Counted from the first letter of the stretch, positions 17,925-27,576 are shown. The stretch: DNA of 64,000 bases from an uncultured Synechococcus sp. (GCA_949373155.1 CASICK010000010.1:1-64000), one strand, 5' to 3'. Translations and numbers: made by a program. Notes: generated from the letters alone by a model not told the origin.

Positions 17925-18665
17925 CGACGTACGGCGCCAACTGCTGAGGGTTGCCACCCCGGCAATCGCTGCAGTCGAAGAACGCAAAATTTCTTCACTG
18001 AGACTGATCGGTGACCATCCTTCCCGTATGGCTTGCGCTTGTTCCTGAGGGTCCCAGCCTCCCTCTGGACCAATGGCAAGCCAGATGCAGTTGCCCCCCC
18101 GAGGGGTCTGGCGCTGCAACCATGGCTCCAATGCAGTGAGCCCTTCTATGCGTGTTGTGGCAATCGCCAGCGTGTCGCTGCTGTCTGGGATCGTCCACCA
18201 GTCTGCTGTGGATGCCAGAGGTAAGAGCTTGGGCATCCACAGCCGCTCGCATTGTTCGACCGCTTCTTTGAGGATCAGCTGCCAGCGCTCTGGTTTGTAG
18301 TCCGCTTGGGGTGTACTTCGTGATGCTTGCAAGGGTTGGATGCAATCCACGCCCAACTCACAAGCCATGCGCATGACGTCATCCATGCCTCGACGCACCA
18401 AGGCAATCGCAAGACCGAGCTGAGGTCTCCTGGTTGGGCTTGTGGTTTCAAAACCACCGGGGAGCAGGAGCTGTCCCTCCTCCTGAAGCAATCCCTCCCA
18501 GAGATGGCCGCGGCCATCCACCACCGCCACAGGCGCTCCAGGACGCAGCCGTAAAACCCTGCTGAGGTAATGACGTTCGTCATCACGCAGCACGAGGTAT
18601 CCATTGCTATCACGATCGGCCAATCGGTTGGGCTCGATTAGTAACCGACGCAGCTCTGCCACCAT
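17904..18665 (-). CDS. rsmE: 16S rRNA (uracil-1498-N3)-methyltransferase
   Basis: RsmE methylates N3 of U1498 of 16S rRNA using S-adenosylmethionine. The 253-residue protein has the N-terminal PUA-like RNA-binding segment (HYLSRVLRLRPG), the SPOUT core with QPLQASRS and the knot motif WLAIGPEGGWDPQE near residue 205, and the terminal LSEEILRSSTAAIAG segment. It begins five bases after the stop of the upstream glycosyltransferase gene, so the two share a transcript. Confidence 0.95.
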   Translation of the reverse strand: MVAELRRLLIEPNRLADRDSNGYLVLRDDERHYLSRVLRLRPGAPVAVVDGRGHLWEGLLQEEGQLLLPGGFETTSPTRRPQLGLAIALVRRGMDDVMRMACELGVDCIQPLQASRSTPQADYKPERWQLILKEAVEQCERLWMPKLLPLASTADWWTIPDSSDTLAIATTRIEGLTALEPWLQRQTPRGGNCIWLAIGPEGGWDPQEQAQAIREGWSPISLSEEILRSSTAAIAGVATLSSWRRTSSATEQL

Positions 18666-18670
18666 TCGGT

Positions 18671-19603
18671 TCAGTTCAAACCAGCTTGTTGGGCTTCGCG
18701 ATACAGCGCCTCAACACCAATCCTGTTGAGGGGAAGGCGCAACAACTCCAGAGCCATGGATGGTTGGCCTCTCTGAATCAGCCAAGCCATAAGCGGACGC
18801 AAGCTGTGTTCATTGAGAAGGCCTCCGAGCGTGAGCAAGGACCAAAGCACGCGATGCAACCATGTGAACTGAATGATGAAGCGGACCCGCCGACTGGGGT
18901 GCTTGCGATAAAAAACCAATCCCATTCGTGCGCGTTCCCGCTCCACGCGAATCAGGTCTGGGATTTGCTCCAGGCGAAAGGCTGGATGCCAGTGATAGCC
19001 AACCGCTTCTGGACACTTCACCAGTTCCACACCCATTTGCCTGAGCCGCTCTCCGAGCTCCAGGTCTTCCCATCCATAGAGGCGGAATCCAAGATCAAAT
19101 AACCCGGAACGCTCCAAGACCTCACGGTCGATCGCCACATTTCCCGTTGCGAAGTATGCCCAGGAGAGATCACGCAGCTTGTGGCGTTCTGCCGTTGGTT
19201 GATCAAAGTTGGCCGTATTAATGACGGCTCCGTAGGTAAAACAGAGACGATTGTCCTGCTGATTCCAACGACGACTTAAAGCTCGGGCATGGGATGCAAG
19301 GAAGCTTGATGTGACAACTAAATCGCTATCGATAAAGACGATCACATCTCCTTTGGCATGATCAACGCCGCGATTACGACCCTCGGCAGGTCCGCCATGT
19401 TGTTGTTCCACAAGGCAAACATGGGGGAAGCGAGCTGCGTTTTGACGCAACCAGTCAGGAGTCCCATCGCTGGAGCCGTCATCGACAACCACCACTTCGT
19501 AGGTTTCGATCTCTCCGCTGGGATCCTGATGTTCCAGGGCCTGCAGACACTTCTCAAGAATGGAGCGCCGGTTGTAAGTGGGGATAACGACGCTGATGAA
19601 CAT
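18671..19603 (-). CDS. family 2 glycosyltransferase
   Basis: The 310-residue protein has a GT-A fold: it begins ISVVIPTYNRRSIL, followed by the nucleotide-sugar loop VVVVDDGSSDGTPDWL (residues about 37-52) and the metal-binding FIDSDL near residue 92. An ED motif in YGWEDLELGERL fits the catalytic region of inverting GT2 enzymes. It probably transfers a sugar to a cell-surface polysaccharide or lipid; donor and acceptor are unknown. A C-terminal hydrophobic patch may touch the membrane. It is upstream of rsmE in one unit. Confidence 0.9.
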   Translation of the reverse strand: MFISVVIPTYNRRSILEKCLQALEHQDPSGEIETYEVVVVDDGSSDGTPDWLRQNAARFPHVCLVEQQHGGPAEGRNRGVDHAKGDVIVFIDSDLVVTSSFLASHARALSRRWNQQDNRLCFTYGAVINTANFDQPTAERHKLRDLSWAYFATGNVAIDREVLERSGLFDLGFRLYGWEDLELGERLRQMGVELVKCPEAVGYHWHPAFRLEQIPDLIRVERERARMGLVFYRKHPSRRVRFIIQFTWLHRVLWSLLTLGGLLNEHSLRPLMAWLIQRGQPSMALELLRLPLNRIGVEALYREAQQAGLN

Positions 19604-19646
19604 CCGCGCGAAAACAGTGGCATTAGCAGTTCAGCCTAAAGCCATC

Positions 19647-19670
19647 AAAAAAGAGGGGTCTCCCCCTCTC
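19647..19670 (-). terminator. intrinsic terminator after the 51-residue basic protein gene
   Basis: Read on the minus strand, an AGAGGGG / CCCCTCT stem with a short loop is followed by six T. It lies about 35 bases after the stop of the small basic protein gene and ahead of the glycosyltransferase gene, separating the two units. Confidence 0.85.
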
Positions 19671-19704
19671 TTAATGCAAACAATGCAGAGTCACGCCTAA
19701 GCGA

Positions 19705-19860
19705 TCAATCCGCAGCACCACCGTTGTTTGCTGTACCGGTCACTCCGTTACCAGCACCTTCACCACGGCCATCGTTGCGGAGCTTGCGCTTCTTGAATTT
19801 GCGGGCGTAAGCGCGATTGCGCTCCTGCTTTTCCTTCTTGAGGTTTCTGCGCTTAGCCAT
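19705..19860 (-). CDS. 51-residue highly basic small protein
   Basis: The frame encodes a 51-residue protein whose first 30 residues are almost entirely Lys, Arg and Asn (begins MAKRRNLKKEKQERN, then a KKRKLRND segment), followed by a Gly/Asn-rich tail ending GGAAD. It resembles a small RNA- or ribosome-binding protein, but no ribosomal family was matched. An intrinsic terminator follows the stop. It lies just downstream of the devA-like gene on the same strand, with a 38-base gap. Confidence 0.7.
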   Translation of the reverse strand: MAKRRNLKKEKQERNRAYARKFKKRKLRNDGRGEGAGNGVTGTANNGGAAD

Positions 19861-19898
19861 GCGTTTTGGAAGATTCCAATTCTTAAACTCAAACCAAC

Positions 19899-20591
19899 TT
19901 AACCAATCGTCTGGTAAAGACGCCCATCTTCCATTCGAACAAGACGATCTGCCACATCAAGGATGCGCGGATCGTGCGTCACCATCAGCACAGAACACGA
20001 CTGTTCTCGCGCTAGGCGCTTCAACAACTCAACAACTTCGCGGCCTGTGCCGCTATCGAGAGCAGCGGTTGGTTCATCGGCTAGCAGGAGCTGAGGTTTG
20101 GCTGCCAGGGCTCTGGCGATTGCTACGCGCTGCTTTTGCCCCCCGGAAAGATCATGGGGAAGTTTTCCCAATTCGTCTTCAAGTCCCACAGAGCGCAACC
20201 ATTCCCGCGCTTGATCGCGACGAGCTCTGTAGCCAAGATTGGGCAATAAATCAGCGCCCATCTGAACATTTTGTTCAGCGGTGAGACAGCGCAAAAGATT
20301 GTGACCCTGGAAAATCATGCCAATGCGACGGCGCAAGCGCTGTCGCTGGCCTCGAGCTGCGCCGTGTAGCTGCTGCCCAAACACTTCGACATCACCTTCC
20401 TGAACCTTTCGCAACGCTCCGATCAAGGTGAGCAAGGTTGTTTTGCCGCAGCCGGAAGGTCCGGTGAGCAGCACCACCTCACCTGCAGAAATTTGTAAGT
20501 CCACTTCTTGCAGAACCTGCCTGCGGGTGGAGCCTTTGCCGTACCAATGGCTCAGAGCATGGATATCAACTGTGAGTGCGCTAGTGCCCAT
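19899..20591 (-). CDS. devA: DevA-like ABC exporter ATP-binding protein
   Basis: The 230-residue ATPase is the third member of a DevBCA-type exporter. It has Walker A GPSGCGKTTLL, signature LSGGQKQRVAIARAL and Walker B LLLADEP with the adjacent TAALDS. In filamentous cyanobacteria DevBCA exports heterocyst glycolipids with a TolC-like outer-membrane factor; in unicellular strains the cargo is not established. The ATG at 20591 lies four bases after the permease stop, so the genes are one operon. The frame is open to 20627. Confidence 0.9.
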   Translation of the reverse strand: MGTSALTVDIHALSHWYGKGSTRRQVLQEVDLQISAGEVVLLTGPSGCGKTTLLTLIGALRKVQEGDVEVFGQQLHGAARGQRQRLRRRIGMIFQGHNLLRCLTAEQNVQMGADLLPNLGYRARRDQAREWLRSVGLEDELGKLPHDLSGGQKQRVAIARALAAKPQLLLADEPTAALDSGTGREVVELLKRLAREQSCSVLMVTHDPRILDVADRLVRMEDGRLYQTIG

Positions 20592-20595
20592 CGCC

Positions 20596-21768
20596 TTAAA
20601 AGATCTCTGCCGGATCGGCATCAACAAGTCGCTTCATGGCAAGACCTGCGGAGAGCATGCACATGATCAAGATCATGCTGAACACGCTCACGGCTCGAAC
20701 CGTGTTCATCGCCACTGGCAACTGGGTGGCGTTACGCACCAAGAGGTACAGGCCCTGTCCGGCGGCGTAAGCCGGTAAATAGCCAAACAGAGCAAGCAAA
20801 AGGCCTTCTCTGACAACAACTCCTAGCAAACTATTGAGCTTGTAGCCCATCGCCATCAGGGTGGCGTATTCGGGCAAATGATCGCTGACATCTGAATACA
20901 GAACCTGATAAACAATGACGCACCCCACCACGAAACCCATCGCTGCGCCGAGGGTAAAAATGAAGCCGATTGATGTGCTCGTACGCCAGTAATTTTGCTC
21001 GAAATCGATGAATCCCTGTTTGGTCAACACGGTCACATCGTCTGGTAGCTGGGATTGAAGACTTTGAGCCACCTGCTCTGCATTACTTCCAGGTTTAAGG
21101 CGAACTAAGCCCACTTCGATGCTTCCTGAGGGGGTGTTTGGAATTAAATCCAAAAATGTTTCGCTGCTCGTTAATAAGTTGCCATCAGCACCAAAAGAAG
21201 CCCCGAGGCCAATCAGGCCGGCTACGCGAACTCTTTTGCCATTGATTTCACTTTCAACGGTGCGTCCCTCACGAAACCATTCGGCTACAGGACCAAATTC
21301 TGCTCGCGATTTTTCGTCAAATAAGACCCGGCCTTTCTGTGTGAGCAGCTTGGCTTTTGCTGCCAGAGTTGGATCGGTAAAGAGGGGATGGCCGGGTTCA
21401 AATCCCAACGCAAGAATCGATCGTGTCCCAAGGGTTTCTGGATTCCTCCAAAGCAGCAGATTCCAGTGGACGGGTGTAATCCCTTCAACCTCAGGAGAGG
21501 CCATGGCTTGAATCAATCGCCTACGAGGGAAGCCGGCCATGCTCACGGAGCTGGTGGAGCGCGGGCTGATCAACACGATGTCGGCATCAAATAAACGATG
21601 CACGGTGACGCTGGCGTCAAACAGGCCGTCGCGAAAGCCCAGCTGCATGAACATCAGAATCCCGGCAAAGCTGATGCCTGCAAGAGCAACCGCCAAACGT
21701 ACGGGCTGGCGGATGAGCATTAAGGATGCCAATGGAATCCTGCGCCGCTGCCAAAAGGCTCGGATCAT
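20596..21768 (-). CDS. devC: DevC-like ABC exporter permease
   Basis: This 390-residue FtsX/MacB-type permease has one N-terminal span (LAVALAGISFAGILMFMQLGF, residues about 28-48), a large extracytoplasmic domain (about 50-260) and three C-terminal spans starting near FIFTLGAAMGFVVGCVIVYQV. The opening RRIPLASLMLIRQPVRL and the DVSDHLPEYATLMAMGYK coupling segment are typical of DevC. It sits between devB (four-base overlap) and devA (four-base gap). Confidence 0.92.
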   Translation of the reverse strand: MIRAFWQRRRIPLASLMLIRQPVRLAVALAGISFAGILMFMQLGFRDGLFDASVTVHRLFDADIVLISPRSTSSVSMAGFPRRRLIQAMASPEVEGITPVHWNLLLWRNPETLGTRSILALGFEPGHPLFTDPTLAAKAKLLTQKGRVLFDEKSRAEFGPVAEWFREGRTVESEINGKRVRVAGLIGLGASFGADGNLLTSSETFLDLIPNTPSGSIEVGLVRLKPGSNAEQVAQSLQSQLPDDVTVLTKQGFIDFEQNYWRTSTSIGFIFTLGAAMGFVVGCVIVYQVLYSDVSDHLPEYATLMAMGYKLNSLLGVVVREGLLLALFGYLPAYAAGQGLYLLVRNATQLPVAMNTVRAVSVFSMILIMCMLSAGLAMKRLVDADPAEIF

Positions 21769-22670
21769 GGAATCTTGAAGCGAGCAATCACTTTCAAACC
21801 GGAGAGTTGCGTCACTCTCATTGCTGACTGTGGCGAAAGAACGACATCCACCTCAATGACCCTGGCATCTGCATCACCGGTTGGATCGGTTGAAAGAACT
21901 TTTCGCTGGCGCACCTGTGGGGTGATTCGCTCGACACGGCCCTCGAGTGTTCCTTTGAACCCGCCGTTTTCGCTGATCAAGGCGACGGACTGACCGATTG
22001 AAATTCGATTGATATCCGACTCGTAGACCTCAACCAGAGCCTCCATGCTTTGGCTGGCTCCCACTTCCATCACACCGTCGGTACCAGGTCGCTCTCCAAC
22101 GCGGCTGTGAATTTTGAGCACAATGCCATTAATTGGAGACAGCAACTCGCTGTCAGAAAGATCGGTCTCGAGGCTTCGTCGCTTCGCGATCAGCTCGACG
22201 CCTTCGCGTTGGAAGCGTCTGAGTTCAGCCTGCTTTTCCTCATAGGCCACCATCGCCGCAGCCCCTACCTTGGCCGCGGCGGCATAGCGGGATACCTCCC
22301 GCTGTTGAAGCTCCGCTTCGATCGCTGCCGATGTGATTCGAGCGTTCACTTCAGCGATTTCGGCTTCAATTTGGGATCGGCTGTCAAAAATCGCCAGGGG
22401 CTCGCCTTTGCGAACCTGGTCCCCTTCTTTCACAAGTAAGACAGCAATCCGAGGTGTACCGCCAAACCCACTCACGGGGGCCGCCAAGCGACGCACCTCA
22501 CCAGCTGGCTTGAGTTGGCCAAGGGCAGCAACAGATTCCGGAGCACGAACTTTTGGAACTGCAGGAGGCGGTATGGATTCCGGTGCAGGCCGGCGGTTGA
22601 TCCAGACACCGGCACCGACAACAGCAGCGCCGAGCATCCCAACCATCACCCAGAGAGGTAATTGCTTCAT
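21765..22670 (-). CDS. devB: DevB-like HlyD/membrane-fusion protein
   Basis: The 301-residue periplasmic adaptor has one N-terminal span ([18 protein letters not shown]), a lipoyl-like half-motif ([19 protein letters not shown]), a coiled-coil hairpin (about residues 95-170) and the matching half-motif ([22 protein letters not shown]). It would link DevC to a TolC-like channel. The ATG at 22670 overlaps the stop of pcyA by four bases, which is why I prefer it over the upstream frame to 22787. The gene set is transcribed pcyA-devB-devC-devA. Confidence 0.92.
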   Translation of the reverse strand: MKQLPLWVMVGMLGAAVVGAGVWINRRPAPESIPPPAVPKVRAPESVAALGQLKPAGEVRRLAAPVSGFGGTPRIAVLLVKEGDQVRKGEPLAIFDSRSQIEAEIAEVNARITSAAIEAELQQREVSRYAAAAKVGAAAMVAYEEKQAELRRFQREGVELIAKRRSLETDLSDSELLSPINGIVLKIHSRVGERPGTDGVMEVGASQSMEALVEVYESDINRISIGQSVALISENGGFKGTLEGRVERITPQVRQRKVLSTDPTGDADARVIEVDVVLSPQSAMRVTQLSGLKVIARFKIP

Positions 22671-23404
22671 GGAAGAGGTGGAGGATCGTCGAACAGCATC
22701 TCTTCGATGTAGCGATCGGCCCAAGCGCTCCCGAAGGCTTTCTCTAAGACGCGTCGGGTTTTGTCGTTGCGTTTCTGTTGCTGGCAATAGGAGAGTTGGC
22801 CTTGATGACGATTGAGCGTAGGGAGTTCGTTAACAGCATCGGGAGCTGTTGCCAGAATCGCCTGGCGAAGAATGTTGAGGTAATCAGCAACAAGGCCAAC
22901 GAACCATGTCTCCTCTTGCTCATCCACGGGGCGAATGAATTTCACATAAGGGGAAAAAATGGTCCCCCATGCGGGTAGGTCTCTTACTTGCTGAAACGGG
23001 GGCAATTGCAGTGCACTGAGCGGTTGACTCACTGCATCAGGTAATGCATCGCATACAGGAGAGAGATCAACAATGGCCGCTGAAATCCCAGCTTTGCTAG
23101 CAACAATATCGGCTCCAAAGATGGGTAAGTCGAACCTGGGATCTGGGAAAAAAACGCAGTGAAGGATCTGCAATCCCATGCCCAGCCGAGCAATCTCCAG
23201 ATGGAGTTTGCGTAGCCCAAGACATTGATGCAGCTCGTTGCGAATGAAGAGCGTTTCACCATCCAGCATTCCGCTGATCGCTTCCAATGCCGGGTCTACA
23301 GCCAGAGGAGACAGGTCAGGGAGGGCCGTCCGACACGTGCGAATTTGCTCCGCTAATGAGGTCACCAGCGGATGCAATTCAAGACCGTTGGTGGATTCGG
23401 ACAT
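22667..23404 (-). CDS. pcyA: phycocyanobilin:ferredoxin oxidoreductase
   Basis: PcyA reduces biliverdin IXalpha by four electrons from ferredoxin to phycocyanobilin, the chromophore of phycobilisomes and phytochromes. The 245-residue length fits the family. Residues Glu70, His82 and Asp99 align by spacing with catalytic Glu76, His88 and Asp105 of the Synechocystis enzyme (in RKLHLE, ILHCVFF and PIFGADIV). I set the start at the ATG at 23404; the frame is open to 23611 but would overlap the divergent peptidase gene. It heads the devBCA cluster, and the overlap suggests cotranscription, although the functions are unrelated. Confidence 0.95.
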   Translation of the reverse strand: MSESTNGLELHPLVTSLAEQIRTCRTALPDLSPLAVDPALEAISGMLDGETLFIRNELHQCLGLRKLHLEIARLGMGLQILHCVFFPDPRFDLPIFGADIVASKAGISAAIVDLSPVCDALPDAVSQPLSALQLPPFQQVRDLPAWGTIFSPYVKFIRPVDEQEETWFVGLVADYLNILRQAILATAPDAVNELPTLNRHQGQLSYCQQQKRNDKTRRVLEKAFGSAWADRYIEEMLFDDPPPLP

Positions 23405-23491
23405 CAGTCCAGCGAGGGACAGCACAGAATGGGACTTTGACACGGGACCCTGAACGAGATCGCCTCCGGCCCTGAGCTGCAGCATCAGCTC

Positions 23492-24721
23492 TTGAAAAAC
23501 GGTTGTAGAACCGTGAGTGCGCTGATGCCAGATGCAGACCTCACCTGTCTCGACTTTTGGTGTCGAGGAGGAAGCACGTTTGAAGAGCGTGGAGAAGAGG
23601 GTCTCGCCCACTTCTTAGAGCACATGGTGTTTAAGGGCAGTGCAACCTTGCAGGCTGGAGAATTCGATCGTCGGATTGAGGCTCTTGGTGGCAGCAGTAA
23701 TGCGGCAACAGGCTTTGATGATGTGCACTTTCACGTGCTGGTGCCTTCCAGCTGCGCACAGAACGCCCTCGACCTGTTGCTTGAGCTCGTGCTCAACCCT
23801 GCCCTGAGAGAGGACGCTTACGGCATGGAGAGGGATGTGGTGCTGGAAGAAATTGCCCAGTACCGAGATCAACCCGACGAACAAGTATTCCAAACCCTGT
23901 TGTCTCATGGTTTCGGACAGCACCCCTATGGCCGTCCAATTCTTGGCTGGGAAAAGAGTTTGCTCGACAGCACTCCAGTGGCGATGCGCCAATTTCACAA
24001 CAGGAGGTATCGCGGTCCCAACTGTTGTTTAGCCATCAGTGGTGCTGTGACATCGAACCTTTTAGAGCAGATTCACTCGAGCCGCCTCGCCGAGCTCGAA
24101 GCCAGTCTTGATCAGGAGGATGAAGCCGCATCCGCTTCGCCTTCGCTTGCGTTTCAAAGCGGACGTCAAAGCATCCGATTCCCTCGCCTGGAAGCAGCTC
24201 GTTTGCTGATGGCATGGCCGATGGCTAGAGCCAACGATCAAGACATCGTGATGGGTGCTGACCTAGCGACCACCCTTTTGGCGGAGGGAAGGCGTAGTCG
24301 TTTGGTGCAACGGTTGAGGGAAGACCTACAAATCGTGGAATCCATTGATATGGACGTCACGGTGATGGAACAGGGAAGTGTGGTGATGTTGGAGGCCTGC
24401 TGTCCTGAAGACCAGATCGAACAGGTGGAAGCCGTGATTCAGGAGGAATTGAATCGGGCACGGGTAGATGCCATCGGTGATGACGAACTGCATCGAGCAC
24501 AGCAATTGGTGGGGAATGGCCTTCGCTTCAGCTTGGAAGCACCAGGATCCGTGGCTGCAATTGCTGGATCCCAATCTCTATGGGGGCGAACTCAAACATT
24601 GTTATCTCCGCTAAATCATCTGCAGACCTGGACCGTTGAGCGCTTGCAACAGTCCCTTCTGCCTCGTTTGCAACCTGAGCAAGCTTTCACGCTTCTGGCC
24701 TTACCGGAGGACTCGGAGTGA
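23492..24721 (+). CDS. M16 family zinc peptidase, catalytic member
   Basis: A 409-residue inverzincin-type peptidase. The inverted zinc motif HFLEH is at residues 40-44, with the third ligand region [11 protein letters not shown] about 75 residues on. Such enzymes degrade peptides or process proteins. No ATG is available before the conserved NGCR segment: a stop lies at 23438-23440, and only the TTG at 23492 (or a non-standard codon upstream) can start it, so the start is uncertain. The stop overlaps the next M16 gene by four bases. Confidence 0.9.
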   Translation: MKNGCRTVSALMPDADLTCLDFWCRGGSTFEERGEEGLAHFLEHMVFKGSATLQAGEFDRRIEALGGSSNAATGFDDVHFHVLVPSSCAQNALDLLLELVLNPALREDAYGMERDVVLEEIAQYRDQPDEQVFQTLLSHGFGQHPYGRPILGWEKSLLDSTPVAMRQFHNRRYRGPNCCLAISGAVTSNLLEQIHSSRLAELEASLDQEDEAASASPSLAFQSGRQSIRFPRLEAARLLMAWPMARANDQDIVMGADLATTLLAEGRRSRLVQRLREDLQIVESIDMDVTVMEQGSVVMLEACCPEDQIEQVEAVIQEELNRARVDAIGDDELHRAQQLVGNGLRFSLEAPGSVAAIAGSQSLWGRTQTLLSPLNHLQTWTVERLQQSLLPRLQPEQAFTLLALPEDSE

Positions 24722-25980
24722 GCACGACCGATTTGGTTTTGGATCCTGTGCAAACACCAGGGGTGTTGGCTGCAAAATTGTGGATCGGTTGCGGAAGCGC
24801 CGCTGATCCGATTGGCCAGAGGGGAGCACATCAACTGTTGGCATCCGTGCTGACTCGCGGGTGTGGCTCCCTCGATGCCATGCAAATGGCCGATCTCGTG
24901 GAGGGTTGTGGCGCTGGCCTGCGCTGCGATACCAACGAAGATGGCCTGCTGATCAGCATGAAATGCCGTGATCTCGACAGTCCGCAATTGCTTCCCTTGT
25001 TGAGCTCGATGGTGCATGAACCCCATCTGCAAGCCGATCAGGTGAACCTGGAGCGGGAGTTGAGTGTTCAGGCGTTGCAGCGTCAGCGAGAAGATCCCTT
25101 CCATCTGGCCTTTGATGGGTGGCGCCATATGGCCTATGGCATGGGCCCCTATGGCCATGACCCTCTGGGAGTTGCTGTTGAGTTGGAGCAACTCAACGCA
25201 GAGTCTCTTCGGCCGATTGCTACATCCCTTAGCGCCGAAGGAGCGATTTTGGCGTTGTCGGGTTCGATTCCAGCGGGATTGTTGGACCAACTTCAAGCAG
25301 ACGGAATTTGCCCTCAATCCAGATCAGCTGTAGCTGATCTGGACGCCAAAGATTTGGGTGATCAAGGATCTATGAAAGCGGAACAAACGGTTTACCTCCA
25401 CCCTCAGACCACTGAGCAGGTTGTGCTGATGCTCGGCCAGCCAACGCTTCCTCATGGACACCCAGACGATCTTGCCCTTCGTTTGCTGCAAACCCATTTG
25501 GGTACCGGTATGTCCAGCTTGCTTTTCCGCCGTCTTCGCGAAGACCATGGCGTTGCTTACGACGTAGGCGTTCACCATCCAGCGAGAGCACAGGCCTCAC
25601 CTTTTGTGTTGCATGCTTCTACCGCAGTCGATAAGGCCTTAACCACTTTGAACCTGCTGATTATGAGTTGGCAGGAACTGATGGAACACACACTTGTGAC
25701 GGCAGATCTCAATCTGGCCCGTGCCAAATTTCGCGGTCAGTTGGCCCATGCCTCGCAAACAACAGGTCAGAGAGCCGAACGTCGTGTTCAGCTCAGAGGT
25801 CTTGGTTTACCCGACAACCATGACCATCTCTGTATGGAGGTTATGGAGACCCTTGATGGCACGGCATTGCGTTTGGCTGCATCTCGCCATTTGACCAATC
25901 CTCTTCTCAGTCTCTGTGGACCAAAATCTGCCATCGAATCATTGGCTGATCGATGGCAACAAGCAATTGGTCAACGGTGA
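24718..25980 (+). CDS. M16 family protein, non-catalytic partner
   Basis: The 420-residue paralogue of the preceding peptidase. The region aligned with HxxEH reads GAHQLLASVLTRG and lacks the zinc ligands, while the C-terminal M16 domain keeps the LLFRRLREDHGVAYDVGVHH region with the Arg/Tyr motif. In bacterial M16B pairs one subunit carries the zinc and the other supplies the R/Y substrate-binding residues, so the two probably form a heterodimer. Four-base overlap with the upstream gene supports coupled translation. Confidence 0.9.
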   Translation: MSTTDLVLDPVQTPGVLAAKLWIGCGSAADPIGQRGAHQLLASVLTRGCGSLDAMQMADLVEGCGAGLRCDTNEDGLLISMKCRDLDSPQLLPLLSSMVHEPHLQADQVNLERELSVQALQRQREDPFHLAFDGWRHMAYGMGPYGHDPLGVAVELEQLNAESLRPIATSLSAEGAILALSGSIPAGLLDQLQADGICPQSRSAVADLDAKDLGDQGSMKAEQTVYLHPQTTEQVVLMLGQPTLPHGHPDDLALRLLQTHLGTGMSSLLFRRLREDHGVAYDVGVHHPARAQASPFVLHASTAVDKALTTLNLLIMSWQELMEHTLVTADLNLARAKFRGQLAHASQTTGQRAERRVQLRGLGLPDNHDHLCMEVMETLDGTALRLAASRHLTNPLLSLCGPKSAIESLADRWQQAIGQR

Positions 25981-26127
25981 GTGTTTGCACGTTTTTATTT
26001 ATCTTGAAATCATCTTGTTATTCCATAGATCAAAGACGTTTTGCAAGTGATTTAATGGGGCTATTACTAGAAATTATTTTCGAATTAGGCCAGTAAAATC
26101 ACTGTCTTTTGGCGCAAGCACGGAGTA

Positions 26128-26370
26128 TTAATTTTCAAACACTGCAAACTCTTTGACCCGTGACATAAAATCTTTCATTTCATGTTCTGAAATGCTGCAC
26201 GCTAAGTCTGTCCATCGATCTAAATGCATCTGTAGCTTTTGGCCGGAGTGTTTGCCTGCAAATCTGTGAAATGTGTGATGCAATATCAAGATTAAATCCC
26301 GCTTGGGAATCCACGGATGGGCTAATGAAATTTGATCGAGTCTGTTTAGACTGCCAATCTGCAAGTCCAT
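26128..26370 (-). CDS. hypothetical 80-residue protein
   Basis: I do not recognise this protein. It is rich in His and hydrophobic residues (LILILHHTFHRFAGKHSGQK) with an acidic C-terminal segment (SEHEMKDFMSRVKEFAVFEN), plausibly two helices. It stands alone in an AT-rich intergenic region with no partner gene. Isolation and lack of a recognisable family keep the confidence low. Confidence 0.4.
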   Translation of the reverse strand: MDLQIGSLNRLDQISLAHPWIPKRDLILILHHTFHRFAGKHSGQKLQMHLDRWTDLACSISEHEMKDFMSRVKEFAVFEN

Positions 26371-26785
26371 GAATTTATCTACAACTGATTGTTCAGACTA
26401 CGAAGACATGCTCGACTCTTTTTATTCAAAAGAAGAAGAGACCAGTATCAAATGAACGATTGAAGGTAGCCATGGATGGCTCGCATGTGATTGCAAGGAT
26501 TTTGAAGTTTGTATTTGCTCAGGCTGGTTCAGGATGTAGTGAATGAATTGCCACCCCACCGCGTCATCGGCTACACCAATGACGCTTTGATTCAGCATTC
26601 TTGAATTACTCCATCCAAATCAGGTTTCGTGCCCGTTCTCTCTCTTTCGGCTTATCGCCCTGCATCAACGCTTTTGCCTCTGGTGATCAAGCTTTCCTGT
26701 GACGTGTGGATACTTTGCCTGTGGAGTTTGCCTTGACTGGTGAGCTGACTCACGGCGCAGGGTCGAAATTTGCCAAGGTAATCCC
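26371..26785. other. AT-rich intergenic stretch without a clear gene
   Basis: I see no credible coding frame on either strand. The last 25 bases hold the ribosome-binding region of the following gene. No convincing terminator, tRNA or repeat was found. Confidence 0.5.
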
Positions 26786-27265
26786 ATGAAAAAGCTTGTT
26801 CTCAAACTGATCGGTCCGCTGTTTGCGGCAATTGGCGTGTTTGGTCTCGCTGGATCAGGGATTGTTTGGAATTTCCTTGGCCGATCTCTTGGTCTCCCCA
26901 GCACAGTGGCCTCATTGCTTGTCTTGATGCTTGGGGTCGTGCTCTTACGCCCACTGGCTCGTACATCAGCATCACTTTCAATACCATCTCCATCTCCATC
27001 TCCATCTCCATCTTCAGATCTGAGTGAATCTTTCGCTACAGAATCAGTATCTTCTGAAGCTGTTTTTAATCAGGCTTTAACTACAGCCGAATCGATTGCT
27101 CAAGAGCTAGCAGAATCGCAAAAACTCGTTGAGGTTGCTCCTTCGGTTAATTTTGCTCCTGTGATGCTGCTGCCTGGTCAAGGGGTGCCAATACGCAAGC
27201 GTCGACCAGGAGCATCGTTAAAGCGATATAGAGATATTGCTGGCGAGCTATTTGTTGCTAAATAG
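26786..27265 (+). CDS. membrane-anchored Ser/Pro-repeat protein, C-terminal motif shared with the 17.5-kb gene
   Basis: The 159-residue protein has two N-terminal hydrophobic stretches (about residues 5-30 and 37-55) followed by a tract of Ser-Pro repeats (near 66-77). Its C-terminus reads FAPVMLLPG, RRPGASLK and RDIAGELF (within residues 123-159), preceded by LTTAESIAQELAES. This matches the end of the Ala/Pro-rich protein at 17469-17924 residue for residue at most positions, which argues for paralogy or a shared docking motif. Function unknown; AT-richer than the core genes. Confidence 0.7.
   Translation: MKKLVLKLIGPLFAAIGVFGLAGSGIVWNFLGRSLGLPSTVASLLVLMLGVVLLRPLARTSASLSIPSPSPSPSPSSDLSESFATESVSSEAVFNQALTTAESIAQELAESQKLVEVAPSVNFAPVMLLPGQGVPIRKRRPGASLKRYRDIAGELFVAK
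26984..27013 (+). repeat. CCATCT hexanucleotide repeat, five copies
   Basis: Five exact tandem copies of CCATCT run in frame through the 26786-27265 gene and encode the Ser-Pro tract. The 6-bp unit keeps the frame, so copy-number change would alter linker length without breaking the gene. Confidence 0.9.
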
Positions 27266-27576
27266 TTAAAGGCGAGATGTTGGAATATTTAAATTATCGT
27301 AGGGGAATTCATATTTAATTGTAGTTTGCAAATATCGACAAACGAGATTCTCGATAGCTCTGTTTTGTTGAGATATGCCTCCCGTAATCTTGGATTATTG
27401 TGAGTTTTGGCTTGGCTTTTGATTACACTATTAACTGGCCTATATGATTTAGATGTTGTGCAAAACCTAGCCTCTCTGAGGTTATCCTTTATTCAGCCCA
27501 GCACTTAATTTTCTCTTGTCCAGTCATGGGGGTGAAAATGCTGCTAAAGAGAGTGCATTGTTGCTATCTCTTATCT
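27266..27576. other. AT-rich intergenic stretch before a small secreted protein
   Basis: About 310 bases without a credible gene. A weak AACCT / AGGTT inverted repeat lies near 27466-27485. The rest is low-complexity AT-rich sequence that probably contains the promoter of the next gene, which I could not place. Confidence 0.45.

Noticed and set aside
26471..26545. 24-codon frame starting MDGSHVIAR
   Set aside because: Too short, and without any support from context.
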